A DNA stretch of 64,000 nt from Aquabacterium humicola (GCF_030167915.1 NZ_JARGNB010000002.1:186001-250000); one strand, 5' to 3'; counted from the first letter of the stretch, positions 36,958 to 45,184 are shown. Made by a program: numbers and translations. Notes: generated by a model from the letters alone, not told the origin.

Positions 36958-37000
36958 AGTATAGGGTTAGTACTTAGCCAACGCCTAGGGTAAACACCTA
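36958..37000 (-). promoter_or_regulatory. Promoter region of the small gene, with TAGG-N7-CCTA element
   Basis: On the minus strand TATACT (36963-36958) is close to the -10 consensus and lies about 50 bases before the ATG at 36908. There is no good -35 box at 17 bases. Upstream, 36986-37000 reads TAGGGTAAACACCTA, an imperfect palindrome that may bind an activator and make up for the poor -35. Confidence 0.45.
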
Positions 37001-37044
37001 AATCACTGGCGACCGTGAGGATTTCGCAAACTTCGGGTCCCGCA

Positions 37045-37073
37045 TTGACGCGGGCGCTCGCTGCGTTCACACT
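37045..37073 (+). promoter_or_regulatory. Candidate promoter for the rsgA transcript
   Basis: TTGACG (37045-37050) and CACACT (37068-37073) are 17 bases apart, about 38 bases ahead of the micro-ORF start. The -35 is good and the -10 weak. Confidence 0.35.
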
Positions 37074-37110
37074 CGCGGCCTTCTTCAACCCAGCCGACAG
37101 GAGGCCGACG

Positions 37111-37164
37111 ATGACTGCCACGCAGATTGCCCTTGCCCTGTCGGCGGCGCGTTCCTCGCGCTAG
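37111..37164 (+). CDS. 17-residue micro-ORF upstream of rsgA
   Basis: Reads MTATQIALALSAARSSR and stops at TAG. The ribosome site is one of the best in the window: GGAGG with six bases to the ATG. The stop is 147 bases before the rsgA ATG. It could be a translated leader peptide, or the stub of a decayed gene. No functional claim is made. Confidence 0.45.
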   Translation: MTATQIALALSAARSSR

Positions 37165-37311
37165 GCGTTCACCCGCTTCTCGGGTCCTTCGGCCCGGATC
37201 GATTCCGCCGCGGCGCCTGCTCGCCGCCGACCCTCGTTTGCCGAACCGCTGCCACCGGCCCTGTGCCGCGCGGCGCGGACCTCTCTCGAGCATCGAACGG
37301 ATCGATCCGAC

Positions 37312-38403
37312 ATGTTGGAATTCCTCGACTTCGAGGCGCTGCGCAGCATCGGGCTGCGCGCGCCCATCCTCCAGCAACTGAACACGCTGATGCTGGACCC
37401 GGCGGTGCGCCTGATGCGCGTCGTCGAACTGCAGCGCGAGCACCTGCTGCTGCATGACGGCCAGGCGCTCGCCCGCGGACGCCTGGACCACGCGCTGATC
37501 CGCCTGCTGGACAGCGGCGACGACGCGGTGGCCGTCGGCGACTGGGTGCTGGGCCGGCCCGACCCGCCGCTCGGCTGGCGGGTGGTCGACCGGCTGACGC
37601 CCTCGACGCAGCTGTCGCGCCGCACGAACGACGGCCGCGGCAGCCCGCAGCGGCAGGTGCTTGTGGCCAACGTCGACGCGGCGCTGCTGGTCATGGGCCT
37701 GGACCATGACTTCAACCTGCGGCGGCTGGAACGCTACCTGGCGCTGGTGCGGCTGGCGGGCATAGCCGCGGCCCTGGTGCTGACCAAGGCCGACCAGGCG
37801 GAACCTTCGCTGATGGCGCGGCGCATCGAGCAGGCGAGCGGCTGCGTGCCGGAGGGCACGCCGGTGTTCGCGCTCGACGGCCGTGACCCGGCATCGGCGG
37901 CGGCGCTCGCGCCGTGGCTGGTCGCTGGCCAGACGCTGGTGCTGCTGGGCTCCAGCGGCGCCGGCAAGAGCACGCTGACGAACACGCTGACCGGCCAGGC
38001 GCTGCAGTACACCGGGCCCGTGCGCGACGACGACAGCCGCGGCCGCCACACGACGACCACGCGCACGCTGCACCGCACGCCGTCTGGCGCCTGCATCATC
38101 GACACGCCGGGCCTGCGCGCCCTGCGGCTCGATGTCGGCGACGAGCAGCAGCTGCAGCAGGTGTTCGGCGACATCGCGCGGTGGGCGACGGCCTGCCGCT
38201 TCCGCAACTGCCGGCACCAGGAGGAGCCCGGCTGCGCGGTGCGGGCCGAGGTGGCGCCGGAGCGCGTGCGCAACTTCCACAAGCTGCAGCGCGAGGCGAA
38301 GCGCGACACGCTGACCGCGCTGGAGAAACGCGAGGTGGTGTCGCAGTGGAAGGCGCGTGGCCGTGCGGCGGCGCAACGCATTCGCGCGAAACGATCGGGC
38401 TGA
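37312..38403 (+). CDS. rsgA: Ribosome small subunit-dependent GTPase A
   Basis: 363 residues. RsgA is a circularly permuted GTPase that helps mature the 30S subunit. An N-terminal OB fold is followed by G4 LTKAD, then G1 GSSGAGKST (residues 213-221), a permuted switch region (GRHTTTTRTL) and G3 DTPG. The C-terminal zinc knuckle has CRFRNCRHQEEPGC. The N-terminal 60 residues (MLEFLDFEALRSIGLRAPIL) are unusual and probably an extension. No strong ribosome site precedes this ATG. Confidence 0.92.
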   Translation: MLEFLDFEALRSIGLRAPILQQLNTLMLDPAVRLMRVVELQREHLLLHDGQALARGRLDHALIRLLDSGDDAVAVGDWVLGRPDPPLGWRVVDRLTPSTQLSRRTNDGRGSPQRQVLVANVDAALLVMGLDHDFNLRRLERYLALVRLAGIAAALVLTKADQAEPSLMARRIEQASGCVPEGTPVFALDGRDPASAAALAPWLVAGQTLVLLGSSGAGKSTLTNTLTGQALQYTGPVRDDDSRGRHTTTTRTLHRTPSGACIIDTPGLRALRLDVGDEQQLQQVFGDIARWATACRFRNCRHQEEPGCAVRAEVAPERVRNFHKLQREAKRDTLTALEKREVVSQWKARGRAAAQRIRAKRSG

Positions 38404-38456
38404 GCGCCGCGGCAGGGAAGGGCCGCGGAGCCCGGCGGCATACTGTGCGGCGGCCC

Positions 38457-39671
38457 ATGACCCTGCACATCCCGACCCTGATGCTCGCCCTGCTGCTGGG
38501 CTTCCTGCTGCTGACGCTGGAGCTCGGCGTGGCGCTGCGCCGGCTGCACAACCGGCCGGAGTTGCGCAGCTGGACCTGGGGCTGCTGGGCGCTGTTCGGC
38601 GGCTTCGCGATGCTGGCCGCGCGGCTGGTGCTGCCGGTGTCGATGTCGATCGTGATCGGCAACGGCCTGATCTGCCTCGGCATCCTGATGTACACCCGGG
38701 CGCTCTACCGCATGTTGCTGGACGCGCCGCTGCCGCGCTGGCAGGCGGTGGGCTGCGGCGGCTTCGTGCTGGGCATCGTTGCGCTGCTGCCGTGGCCGCT
38801 GCACCAGCGCACGGCGGTGGTGTCGCTGTTCTTCGTCGTGCTGCTGCTGCCCGCGGTGTGGGTCGTCGTGCGCCATGGCTGGAACGCCGAACGCTCGCTG
38901 CGCACGGTCGCCGTCACGATGGGACTGGCCGCCGGCGCGCTGCTGGTGCGCGCGGTGCACGCGTGGTTCAACGCCGCGGAATACACCGACCTGCTGCAGG
39001 CCAGCCTCGGCCAGGGCCTGACCTTCCTGATGTCCTTCCTGAGCATCATGGGCGCGGGCTTCGCCTTCGTGCTGGCGGTCTTCGAGCGGGTGGCGCTGCA
39101 GATGGAAAAGCTGGCCACGCACGACGGCCTGACCGGCTGCCTGAACCGCAGCACCATCGACGCGATGCTGGCGCACGCGCTCGACCGCGGCCGTCGCGAG
39201 GGGGCGCCGGTGAGCTTCGTGCTGCTCGACCTGGACCACTTCAAGCTGGTCAACGACCAGCATGGCCACCGCACCGGCGACGCGGCGCTGCGTGCATTCG
39301 CGCGCACGGTGCGCGAGCGGCTTCGCGCATCGGACATCTTCGGCCGCACCGGCGGCGAGGAGTTCGGGCTGGTGCTGCCGGGCACCGACGCCACGGGTGC
39401 GCGGCGCCTGCTCGAACAGATCCGTGCCGCGGTCGAGGCGATGCCGGTGCGCGATGCGCTCGGCCATCCGGTGCGCATCACCGTGTCGGCCGGGCTGGCG
39501 GTGGCCGATCCCGCTTCAGGGATCTCCGGCGACCGGCTCTACGGCCGCGCCGACCGCGCGCTGTACGAGGCCAAGCATGCCGGCCGCAACCGCGTCGAGA
39601 CTTATTCGGGCAGCAGCGAATCGGGCTTCTTCGTGCTGGACAAGGCGGCCGCGGGCGCCAAGGTTCAGTAG
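38457..39671 (+). CDS. Membrane-bound diguanylate cyclase
   Basis: 404 residues. Six or so membrane segments occupy the first 190 residues (LMLALLLGFLLLTLELGVAL and others), of the MHYT/7TM-like unclassified kind, followed by a GGDEF domain: HDGLTGCLNRSTID, DLDHFKLVND and the active site RTGGEEF. The I-site RASD lies five residues before it. It should make cyclic di-GMP in response to a membrane signal. The gene is 53 bases after rsgA and ends overlapping convergent trpS by 7 bases. Confidence 0.9.
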   Translation: MTLHIPTLMLALLLGFLLLTLELGVALRRLHNRPELRSWTWGCWALFGGFAMLAARLVLPVSMSIVIGNGLICLGILMYTRALYRMLLDAPLPRWQAVGCGGFVLGIVALLPWPLHQRTAVVSLFFVVLLLPAVWVVVRHGWNAERSLRTVAVTMGLAAGALLVRAVHAWFNAAEYTDLLQASLGQGLTFLMSFLSIMGAGFAFVLAVFERVALQMEKLATHDGLTGCLNRSTIDAMLAHALDRGRREGAPVSFVLLDLDHFKLVNDQHGHRTGDAALRAFARTVRERLRASDIFGRTGGEEFGLVLPGTDATGARRLLEQIRAAVEAMPVRDALGHPVRITVSAGLAVADPASGISGDRLYGRADRALYEAKHAGRNRVETYSGSSESGFFVLDKAAAGAKVQ

Positions 39672-40864
39672 TTCAGCCCCATTGCGTCGCGCACGTCCTT
39701 CATCGTCTGGCGGGCGACCGTGCGCGCGCGCTCGGTGCCCATCTCGACGATCCAGTGCACCTGCTTCGGATTCGCGAGGTAGCTCTCCGCGCGCTCGCGC
39801 CACGGCTGCTGTTCCTTCAGCACCGCCTCGATCACGGGTTGCTTGCACTCCAGGCAGCCGATGCCGGCGCTGGTGCAGCCCTTGACCACCCAGTCGCGCG
39901 TCGATTCGTCGGAGTAGACCTTGTGGAACTCCCACACCGGGCAGCGCTCGGGGTTCCCGGCGTCCGTGCGCCGCACGCGCTGCGGGTCGGTCGGCATGCG
40001 CTTGATCTTGTGCTCGACCTGGGCCGGTTCCTCGCGCATCGCGATGGTATTGCCGTAGCTCTTGCTCATCTTCGCGCCATCGAGGCCGGGCAGCTTGGTG
40101 ACCTCGGTGTGCAGCGCGCGCGGCTCTGTCAGCACGGTGCGGCCGCTGCCCTTCAGGTGGCCCAGCAGCAGCTCGGTCTCTTCCTCGGACAGCACGGTGG
40201 TGGCCTTGCGCACCACGGCCTCGCCCTTGCCCAGCGCCTCGGGCGAGCCGGTCTCGCCGAAGGCCTTGCGCTGCTTGTCGTAGTAGCGCGAATCGTCCTT
40301 GCCGAGCTTGGCCTGCGCGGCGGCCACCTGGGCGTCGAACGTGGGGCCGCGGCCATAGAGGTGGTTGAAGCGGCGCGCCACCTCGCGCGTCAGCTCGACA
40401 TGCGAAGCCTGGTCCTCGCCCACCGGCACATAGCTGGCCTTGTAGATCAGGATGTCGGCCGCCTGCAGCAGCGGGTAGCCGAGGAAGCCGTAGGTCGCGA
40501 GGTCGCGGTCCTTCAGCTTTTCCATCTGATCCTTGTAGGTCGGCACGCGCTCCAGCCAGCCCAGCGGCGTGCCCATGGCCAGCAGCGTGAACAGCTCGGC
40601 ATGCTCGGGCAGGCGGCTCTGGATGAAGAGGGTCGCCTTCTCGGGATCGAGGCCGGCGGCGATCCAGTCGATCACCATGTCGTAGACGTTGCGCTCGATG
40701 ACCTCGCGGTCCTCGTAGTGCGTGGTCAGCGCGTGCCAGTCGGCGACGAAGTAGAAGCAGTCGTAGTCCTGCTGCAGCTTGACCCAGTTCTTCAGCGCAC
40801 CGTGGTAGTGGCCGAGATGCAGGGCGCCGGTCGGGCGCATGCCGGAGAGTACGCGGGGTCGCAT
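39665..40864 (-). CDS. trpS: Tryptophanyl-tRNA synthetase
   Basis: 399 residues. Class I signatures HLGHYHG (HIGH) and KMSKS are present, with LSGMRPTGALHLGHYHG at the start. It is longer than the 334-residue E. coli enzyme and contains four cysteines in the spacing C-x21-C-x6-C-x2-C (CPVWEF ... GCTSAGIGCLEC), close to the C-x22-C-x6-C-x2-C iron-sulfur site known in the Thermotoga maritima TrpRS. I chose the ATG at 40864 because the family begins there; no ribosome site is seen. It diverges from purN. Confidence 0.95.
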   Translation of the reverse strand: MRPRVLSGMRPTGALHLGHYHGALKNWVKLQQDYDCFYFVADWHALTTHYEDREVIERNVYDMVIDWIAAGLDPEKATLFIQSRLPEHAELFTLLAMGTPLGWLERVPTYKDQMEKLKDRDLATYGFLGYPLLQAADILIYKASYVPVGEDQASHVELTREVARRFNHLYGRGPTFDAQVAAAQAKLGKDDSRYYDKQRKAFGETGSPEALGKGEAVVRKATTVLSEEETELLLGHLKGSGRTVLTEPRALHTEVTKLPGLDGAKMSKSYGNTIAMREEPAQVEHKIKRMPTDPQRVRRTDAGNPERCPVWEFHKVYSDESTRDWVVKGCTSAGIGCLECKQPVIEAVLKEQQPWRERAESYLANPKQVHWIVEMGTERARTVARQTMKDVRDAMGLNY

Positions 40865-40874
40865 GGCGGGAGGC

Positions 40875-40908
40875 GTCTGAGAGGAACGAGCCGGCGATTC
40901 TCTCAGAC
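40875..40908. promoter_or_regulatory. Perfect 9-bp inverted repeat between trpS and purN
   Basis: GTCTGAGAG (40875-40883) and CTCTCAGAC (40900-40908) flank 16 bases in the 62-base divergent gap. For trpS it would form a hairpin in the 5' leader ending 10 bases before the ATG. TACACT (40911-40916) just after it may be the purN -10 box. Operator and leader hairpin are both possible. Confidence 0.5.
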
Positions 40909-40926
40909 CGTACACTGCCGGCCCTC

Positions 40927-41559
40927 ATGAAGCGCATCGTCATCCTGATCTCCGGCCGGGGCTCGAACATGGAGGCCATCGTGCAGCGCTGCGCGGCCGA
41001 GGGCTGGCCCGCGCGGGTGGTGGCGGTGATCGCCAACAAGCCCGATGCGAAGGGCCTGCAGTTCGCCGCAGCGCAGGGCATCGCCACCGCGGTGGTCGAC
41101 CACCGCGCGCACGGGGTTCGGGCCGACTTCGATGCCGCGCTTGCCGCCTGCATCGACGGCTTCGCGCCCGACCTCGTCGTGCTGGCCGGCTTCATGCGCA
41201 TCCTCGGCGAGCCCTTCGTGCAGCGTTACGCCGGGCGGCTGATGAACATCCACCCGTCGCTGCTGCCGGCCTTCCCGGGGCTGCACACGCACCGCTCGGC
41301 GATCGATGCCGGCTGCAAGCTCGCCGGGGCGACGGTTCACTTCGTCACCACGCAGCTCGACCACGGGCCCATCGTGATGCAGTCCGTCGTGCCGGTGAAG
41401 CCGGACGACGACGACGCGGCGCTGTCCGCGCGCGTGCTGGCGACCGAGCACGTGATCTATCCGCTGTCGGTGCGCTGGTTCGTCGAGGACAAGCTGTCGA
41501 TCGACGAGGGCGGCCGCGTGCGGCATCGCGACGGGGCGTCGCAGCTGCTGATCGGTTGA
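40927..41559 (+). CDS. purN: Phosphoribosylglycinamide formyltransferase
   Basis: 210 residues, the usual length. PurN transfers formyl from 10-formyl-THF to GAR in purine synthesis. The start ILISGRGSNMEAI, the catalytic Asn/His block RLMNIHPSLLPAFPG and the Asp in TTQLDHGPIV are present. It is a single-gene unit. Confidence 0.96.
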   Translation: MKRIVILISGRGSNMEAIVQRCAAEGWPARVVAVIANKPDAKGLQFAAAQGIATAVVDHRAHGVRADFDAALAACIDGFAPDLVVLAGFMRILGEPFVQRYAGRLMNIHPSLLPAFPGLHTHRSAIDAGCKLAGATVHFVTTQLDHGPIVMQSVVPVKPDDDDAALSARVLATEHVIYPLSVRWFVEDKLSIDEGGRVRHRDGASQLLIG

Positions 41560-41571
41560 TCGGCGGCCGGT

Positions 41572-41652
41572 CAGCCGCCAATCGATCCAACGGCGGCTTT
41601 CATCGACCTAACGGGGCTTTCAGCCGCCAATCGTTTCCAACGGCGGCCTTCA
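41572..41652. repeat. Two tandem hairpin repeats, 49-base period
   Basis: Copies at 41572-41602 and 41621-41652 share CAGCCGCCAATCG and CCAACGGCGGC with one indel and two changes. Each copy can fold as GCCGCC/GGCGGC hairpins with a 12-13 base loop. They fill the gap after purN, and the second copy reaches the stop codon of the convergent DUF1653 gene. They may act as a bidirectional terminator. Confidence 0.7.
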
Positions 41653-41883
41653 GCCATCGAGGGGCTGAAAGCGTCGTTGCTCGATGCCGTCGATCACCAC
41701 GGTCTCGAAGAACATCGCATAGGGGCGCACCCACAGCGCACCTTCGCCGTACAGCGGCCGATACACCACCATCGGCTCCAGCGTCTCGCTGTGGCGTGCG
41801 ACGCCGACGAGTTCGTAGTGGTTGCCCTTGTAGTGTCGATAACGCCCCAAAGGCGCGGCAGGCAGGGGCGGCAGGTCGTCCAT
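41650..41883 (-). CDS. DUF1653 domain protein
   Basis: 77 residues matching the small DUF1653 family: GRYRHYKGNHYELVGVARHSETLEPMVVYRPLYG and LWVRPYAMFFETV. Its function is not known. The start at 41883 matches the family length; longer frames have no conserved sequence. It diverges from the RNA methyltransferase gene. Confidence 0.85.
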   Translation of the reverse strand: MDDLPPLPAAPLGRYRHYKGNHYELVGVARHSETLEPMVVYRPLYGEGALWVRPYAMFFETVVIDGIEQRRFQPLDG

Positions 41884-41908
41884 CGGGGGCTGCGGGGATA
41901 ATCCGGGC

Positions 41909-43168
41909 ATGCATCCTAACGCCCTGCTGGACCTGGCGACCGAGCTGCTGCGCGGCTTGAGCAAGCTCGACGCGCCGGCCGACGGCATCGTCTCGGCCTT
42001 CTTCCGCAAGCACAAGAACCTCGGCCTGCGCGAACGCCATGCGCTGGCCGAGACCGCCTACGCGGTGCTGCGGCGCAGGCCGCTGTACCAGCACCTCGCG
42101 CAAAGCGGCCACGGCGCGCTCGAACGCCGGCTGGCCATCCTCGCCTGGCAGGGCCCGGACGCGCTGCTGCGCGGCGCGCTCGGACCGACCGAGCAGCAGT
42201 GGCGCGCGCAGGTGCAGGCGCTGGACCGCAGCGGCTTCTCCGAGAAGCTGCGCCACAACCTGCCCGACTGGCTGGCCGGTGCGCTGCGCACGCAGCTGGG
42301 CGACGAAGCCTTCTGGGCGCTGGTCACCGCGCTCGACGCGCCGGCGCCGCTGGACCTGCGTGTCAATACGATGAAGCTGCGGCGCGAACAGGCGCAACAG
42401 ACGCTGGCCGACGCCGGCATCGAGTCGCAGCCGACGCCCTATTCACCCTGGGGCCTGCGCGTGCACGGCAAGCCGGGGCTGAACAAGCTGCCGATCTTCA
42501 TCGGCGGCGGCGTCGAGGTGCAGGACGAGGGCAGCCAGCTGCTGGTGTCGCTGCTCGACCCGAAGCGCGGCGAGATGGTGGTCGACTTCTGCGCCGGCGC
42601 TGGCGGCAAGACGCTGGCGATCGGTGCCGCGATGCGCAGCACCGGCCGGCTTTATGCCTTCGATGTGTCCGGCCATCGGCTGGAGGCGCTGAAACCGCGC
42701 CTGAAGCGCAGCGGGCTGTCGAACGTGCATCCGGCGCAGATCGCGCACGAGCGCGACGACCGCGTCAAGCGCCTGGCCGGCAAGATCGACCGCGTGCTGG
42801 TCGACGCGCCGTGCTCGGGCCTCGGCACGCTGCGCCGCAACCCGGACCTGAAGTGGCGCCAGTCGCCGAAGGCCGTCGCCGAGCTGCAGGCCAAGCAGCG
42901 CGCGATCCTCGACAGCGCGGCACGGCTGGTCAAACCAGGCGGGCGCCTCGTCTACGCCACCTGCAGCCTGCTGGTCGAGGAGAACGAGCAGGTCGCCGGT
43001 GCCTTCGCCGAAGCGCACACCGACTTCGTGCCCTTGAAGGCGCACCGTTTGCTGGAGCAGGCGCATGTGGGCGACCCCGAAGCACTGGACCAGGATGGCT
43101 ACCTGCGGCTGTGGCCGCACCGCCATGCCACCGACGGCTTCTTCGCGGCGGCCTGGGAGCGGCGCTGA
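41909..43168 (+). CDS. RsmB/NOP family 5-methylcytosine RNA methyltransferase
   Basis: 419 residues. SAM motif I FCAGAGGKTLAIGA, motif IV VDAPCSGLGTLRRNPDLKWR (with one conserved Cys) and motif VI YATCSLLVEENE (catalytic Cys) are complete. The N-terminal part resembles a NusB-like fold, as in RsmB. The target, probably rRNA, is inferred. Canonical RsmB with the fmt-sun gene order is not seen here, so it may be a paralogue. Confidence 0.9.
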   Translation: MHPNALLDLATELLRGLSKLDAPADGIVSAFFRKHKNLGLRERHALAETAYAVLRRRPLYQHLAQSGHGALERRLAILAWQGPDALLRGALGPTEQQWRAQVQALDRSGFSEKLRHNLPDWLAGALRTQLGDEAFWALVTALDAPAPLDLRVNTMKLRREQAQQTLADAGIESQPTPYSPWGLRVHGKPGLNKLPIFIGGGVEVQDEGSQLLVSLLDPKRGEMVVDFCAGAGGKTLAIGAAMRSTGRLYAFDVSGHRLEALKPRLKRSGLSNVHPAQIAHERDDRVKRLAGKIDRVLVDAPCSGLGTLRRNPDLKWRQSPKAVAELQAKQRAILDSAARLVKPGGRLVYATCSLLVEENEQVAGAFAEAHTDFVPLKAHRLLEQAHVGDPEALDQDGYLRLWPHRHATDGFFAAAWERR

Positions 43169-43274
43169 CCCGGCCACGGGCCACGGGATGGCGGGCGCCG
43201 GGGCGCCGGGGAGCTCCAGGAATGGCCCGGGATTGCTAGGCAGTTTCCACACCTGCGAGCCACACCCCCTCGCC

Positions 43275-43280
43275 TACAAT
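43275..43280 (+). promoter_or_regulatory. Candidate -10 box (TACAAT) for the desaturase gene
   Basis: CCTACAAT lies 38 bases before the ATG. The same CCTACAAT is found ahead of livH. No convincing -35 box is present. Confidence 0.35.
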
Positions 43281-43317
43281 CGATGATCCGCCTGTTCTCT
43301 GGGTGGCAAGGTTGACT

Positions 43318-44541
43318 ATGACGGTGATGACGACACTCTGGGATGCACTGATCGCCTGGCTGGCGAACGGGCTGACGGATGCTGCCTGGTGGCAGATCCT
43401 GCTGTTCACGCTGGTCACGACGCACATCACCATCTCGGCGGTGACGATCTTCCTGCACCGGGCGCAGTCGCACCGTGCGCTCGAACTGGGCCCGATCCCG
43501 TCGCACTTCTTCCGCTTCTGGCTGTGGATCGGCACCGGCATGGTGACGAAGGAGTTCGTCGCCATCCACCGCAAGCACCATGCGAAGTGCGAAACCATCG
43601 AGGATCCGCACAGCCCGCAGACGCGCGGCCTGAAGGCCTTGCTGCTGACCGGCGTCGAGCTCTACCGCGCCGAGTCGAAGAACGCTGAAACGATGGTCAA
43701 GTTCGGCCACGGCACGCCGGACGACTGGCTGGAGCGCAACGTCTATTCGCGCTTCACCTGGCAGGGCGTCGGCCTGATGCTGATCCTCGACGTCGCGCTG
43801 TTCGGCGCGATCGGCCTGACGGTCTGGGCGATCCAGATGGCGTGGATCCCGGTGTGGGCCACCGGCGTCATCAACGGCATCGGCCACTACTGGGGCTACC
43901 GCAACTTCGAGGTGGCCGATGCGTCGACCAACGTCTCGCCGTGGGGCATCCTGATCGGCGGCGAAGAGCTGCACAACAACCACCACACCTACCCGACGTC
44001 GGCGAAGTTCTCGGTCAAGCCCTTCGAATTCGACATCGCCTGGGGCTACATCCGCGCGCTGGAGATGCTCGGCTGGGCCAAGGTGCGCAAGACAGCGCCG
44101 CAGCTCAAGCTCGGCCAGATCAAGCCGCAGGCGGATGCGAAGACGCTCGAGGCGATCATCGCCAACCGCTACGAGGTGATGGCCAAGTACGCGAAGGAAC
44201 TTCGCGCTGCCTGTGCCGGGGAACTGCAGCATCTGAAGGAGCAGGGCGCCAGGAACAGCGCGCGCCTGTCCGACCTGAAGCTCGCCAAGCGCTGGCTGCA
44301 CCGCGACGACGAAAAGATCCCCGAAGCCGTGCGCCCGCAGCTGGCCAGTGCTGTCAGCGACAGCCCGAAGCTCGCGAAGCTGGTGGCGATGCGCGAGGAA
44401 CTGCGCCAGCTCTGGACGCGCACCAACGTGTCGGCCGAGCAGCTGGTCGTCGACCTGCAGGCCTGGTGCAAGAAGGCCGAAGCCAGTGGCATCGTGGCGC
44501 TCGAGCAGTTCTCGATGAAGCTGCGCGCGGCGCACGCCTGA
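43318..44541 (+). CDS. Membrane fatty acid desaturase (delta-9 type)
   Basis: 407 residues. The three di-iron histidine boxes are present: HRAQSH, HRKHH and HNNHH, between membrane segments (LLFTLVTTHITISAVTIFL; GVGLMLILDVALFGAIGLTVW). They introduce a double bond into acyl chains and so control membrane fluidity. The C-terminal 130 residues are hydrophilic and helical (LGQIKPQADAKTLEAIIAN, HLKEQGARNSARLSDLKLAKRWL), a tail common in betaproteobacterial members. The ATG at 43318 has AAGG upstream. Confidence 0.9.
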   Translation: MTVMTTLWDALIAWLANGLTDAAWWQILLFTLVTTHITISAVTIFLHRAQSHRALELGPIPSHFFRFWLWIGTGMVTKEFVAIHRKHHAKCETIEDPHSPQTRGLKALLLTGVELYRAESKNAETMVKFGHGTPDDWLERNVYSRFTWQGVGLMLILDVALFGAIGLTVWAIQMAWIPVWATGVINGIGHYWGYRNFEVADASTNVSPWGILIGGEELHNNHHTYPTSAKFSVKPFEFDIAWGYIRALEMLGWAKVRKTAPQLKLGQIKPQADAKTLEAIIANRYEVMAKYAKELRAACAGELQHLKEQGARNSARLSDLKLAKRWLHRDDEKIPEAVRPQLASAVSDSPKLAKLVAMREELRQLWTRTNVSAEQLVVDLQAWCKKAEASGIVALEQFSMKLRAAHA

Positions 44542-44575
44542 TCGATCGACCGGTGCTCCTGGCGCCGGCATGACG

Positions 44576-44597
44576 AACGGGCCCTGCGGGGCCCGTT
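44576..44597 (+). terminator. Terminator after the desaturase gene
   Basis: Perfect 8-bp stem AACGGGCC/GGCCCGTT with a 6-base loop, followed by GTCGTTGG, a modest T-rich tail. It lies 35 bases after the stop codon. Confidence 0.7.
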
Positions 44598-44702
44598 GTC
44601 GTTGGTGCTGCACGGTGGTGGGTGCCATACAGGCGGTGTCAGGCGGTCACGTCGTCAGCGCTGTTCCGCCCCCGAGAGCCCACACCGGAAGACGCAGGCA
44701 AC

Positions 44703-44727
44703 AAAAAACCCGCCTTCAGGGCGGGTT
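44703..44727 (-). terminator. Terminator of the rpmB-rpmG operon
   Basis: Stem AACCCGCC (44707-44714) / GGCGGGTT (44720-44727), loop of 5. On the minus strand it is followed by a run of T residues (A run 44703-44708 on the plus strand). It lies just after the rpmG stop. Confidence 0.88.
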
Positions 44728-44749
44728 CTTCGTTTGAAGCGGGGCCGAA

Positions 44750-44920
44750 TTACTTCAGCTTCACTTCCTTGTAGGCCACGTGCTTGCGTGCCTTCGGATC
44801 GAACTTCATGAATTCGAGCTTCTCGGGCGTGGTCTTCTTGTTCTTGCTGGTGGTGTAGAAGTGGCCGGTCCCCGCAGTGGATTCCAGCTTGATCTTTTCG
44901 CGTCCGCCTTTGGCTGCCAT
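44750..44920 (-). CDS. rpmG: 50S ribosomal protein L33
   Basis: 56 residues. Starts [15 protein letters not shown], continues [18 protein letters not shown] and ends [11 protein letters not shown], the standard L33. No cysteines, so it is the zinc-free form. It lies 30 bases after rpmB and is followed by an intrinsic terminator. Confidence 0.97.
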   Translation of the reverse strand: MAAKGGREKIKLESTAGTGHFYTTSKNKKTTPEKLEFMKFDPKARKHVAYKEVKLK

Positions 44921-44950
44921 GGTGTGCTCCTGTTTGCAGTTGCTAGGGGA

Positions 44951-45184
44951 TTACAGCGCGCCCTTGGCGCGCAGGTCGGCCAGCACGCTGTCGATGCCGA
45001 CCTTGTCGATCAGGCGCAGCGCGGCGCTCGACACGCGAAGGCGCACCCAGCGGTTCTCGCTCTCGACCCAGAAGCGGCGGTACTGCAGGTTCGGCAACCA
45101 GCGACGCTTGGTCTTGTTGTTGGCGTGGGAGACATTGTTTCCCACCATCGGGCCCTTGCCCGTGACTTGACAGACGCGTGCCAT
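44951..45184 (-). CDS. rpmB: 50S ribosomal protein L28
   Basis: 77 residues. Starts [20 protein letters not shown], then [20 protein letters not shown] and the end [17 protein letters not shown]. One Cys near the start only. GGAG lies seven bases before the ATG at 45184. Forms the usual operon with rpmG. Confidence 0.97.
   Translation of the reverse strand: MARVCQVTGKGPMVGNNVSHANNKTKRRWLPNLQYRRFWVESENRWVRLRVSSAALRLIDKVGIDSVLADLRAKGAL

Larger units (their letters stand above)
36909..37311. other. 403-base intergenic region between two divergent genes
   Basis: It holds the minus-strand TATACT box and TAGG-N7-CCTA element for the small gene to the left, a candidate plus-strand promoter, and a 17-codon micro-ORF with a strong ribosome site ahead of rsgA. 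From 37165 to 37311 I see only a weak hairpin (CGGG...CCCG around 37178-37193). The AT content between 36920 and 37005 is higher than the surroundings. Confidence 0.5.

Noticed and set aside
37045-37311. Riboswitch upstream of rsgA
   Set aside because: No conserved aptamer core was recognised; only a micro-ORF and a weak hairpin are visible.
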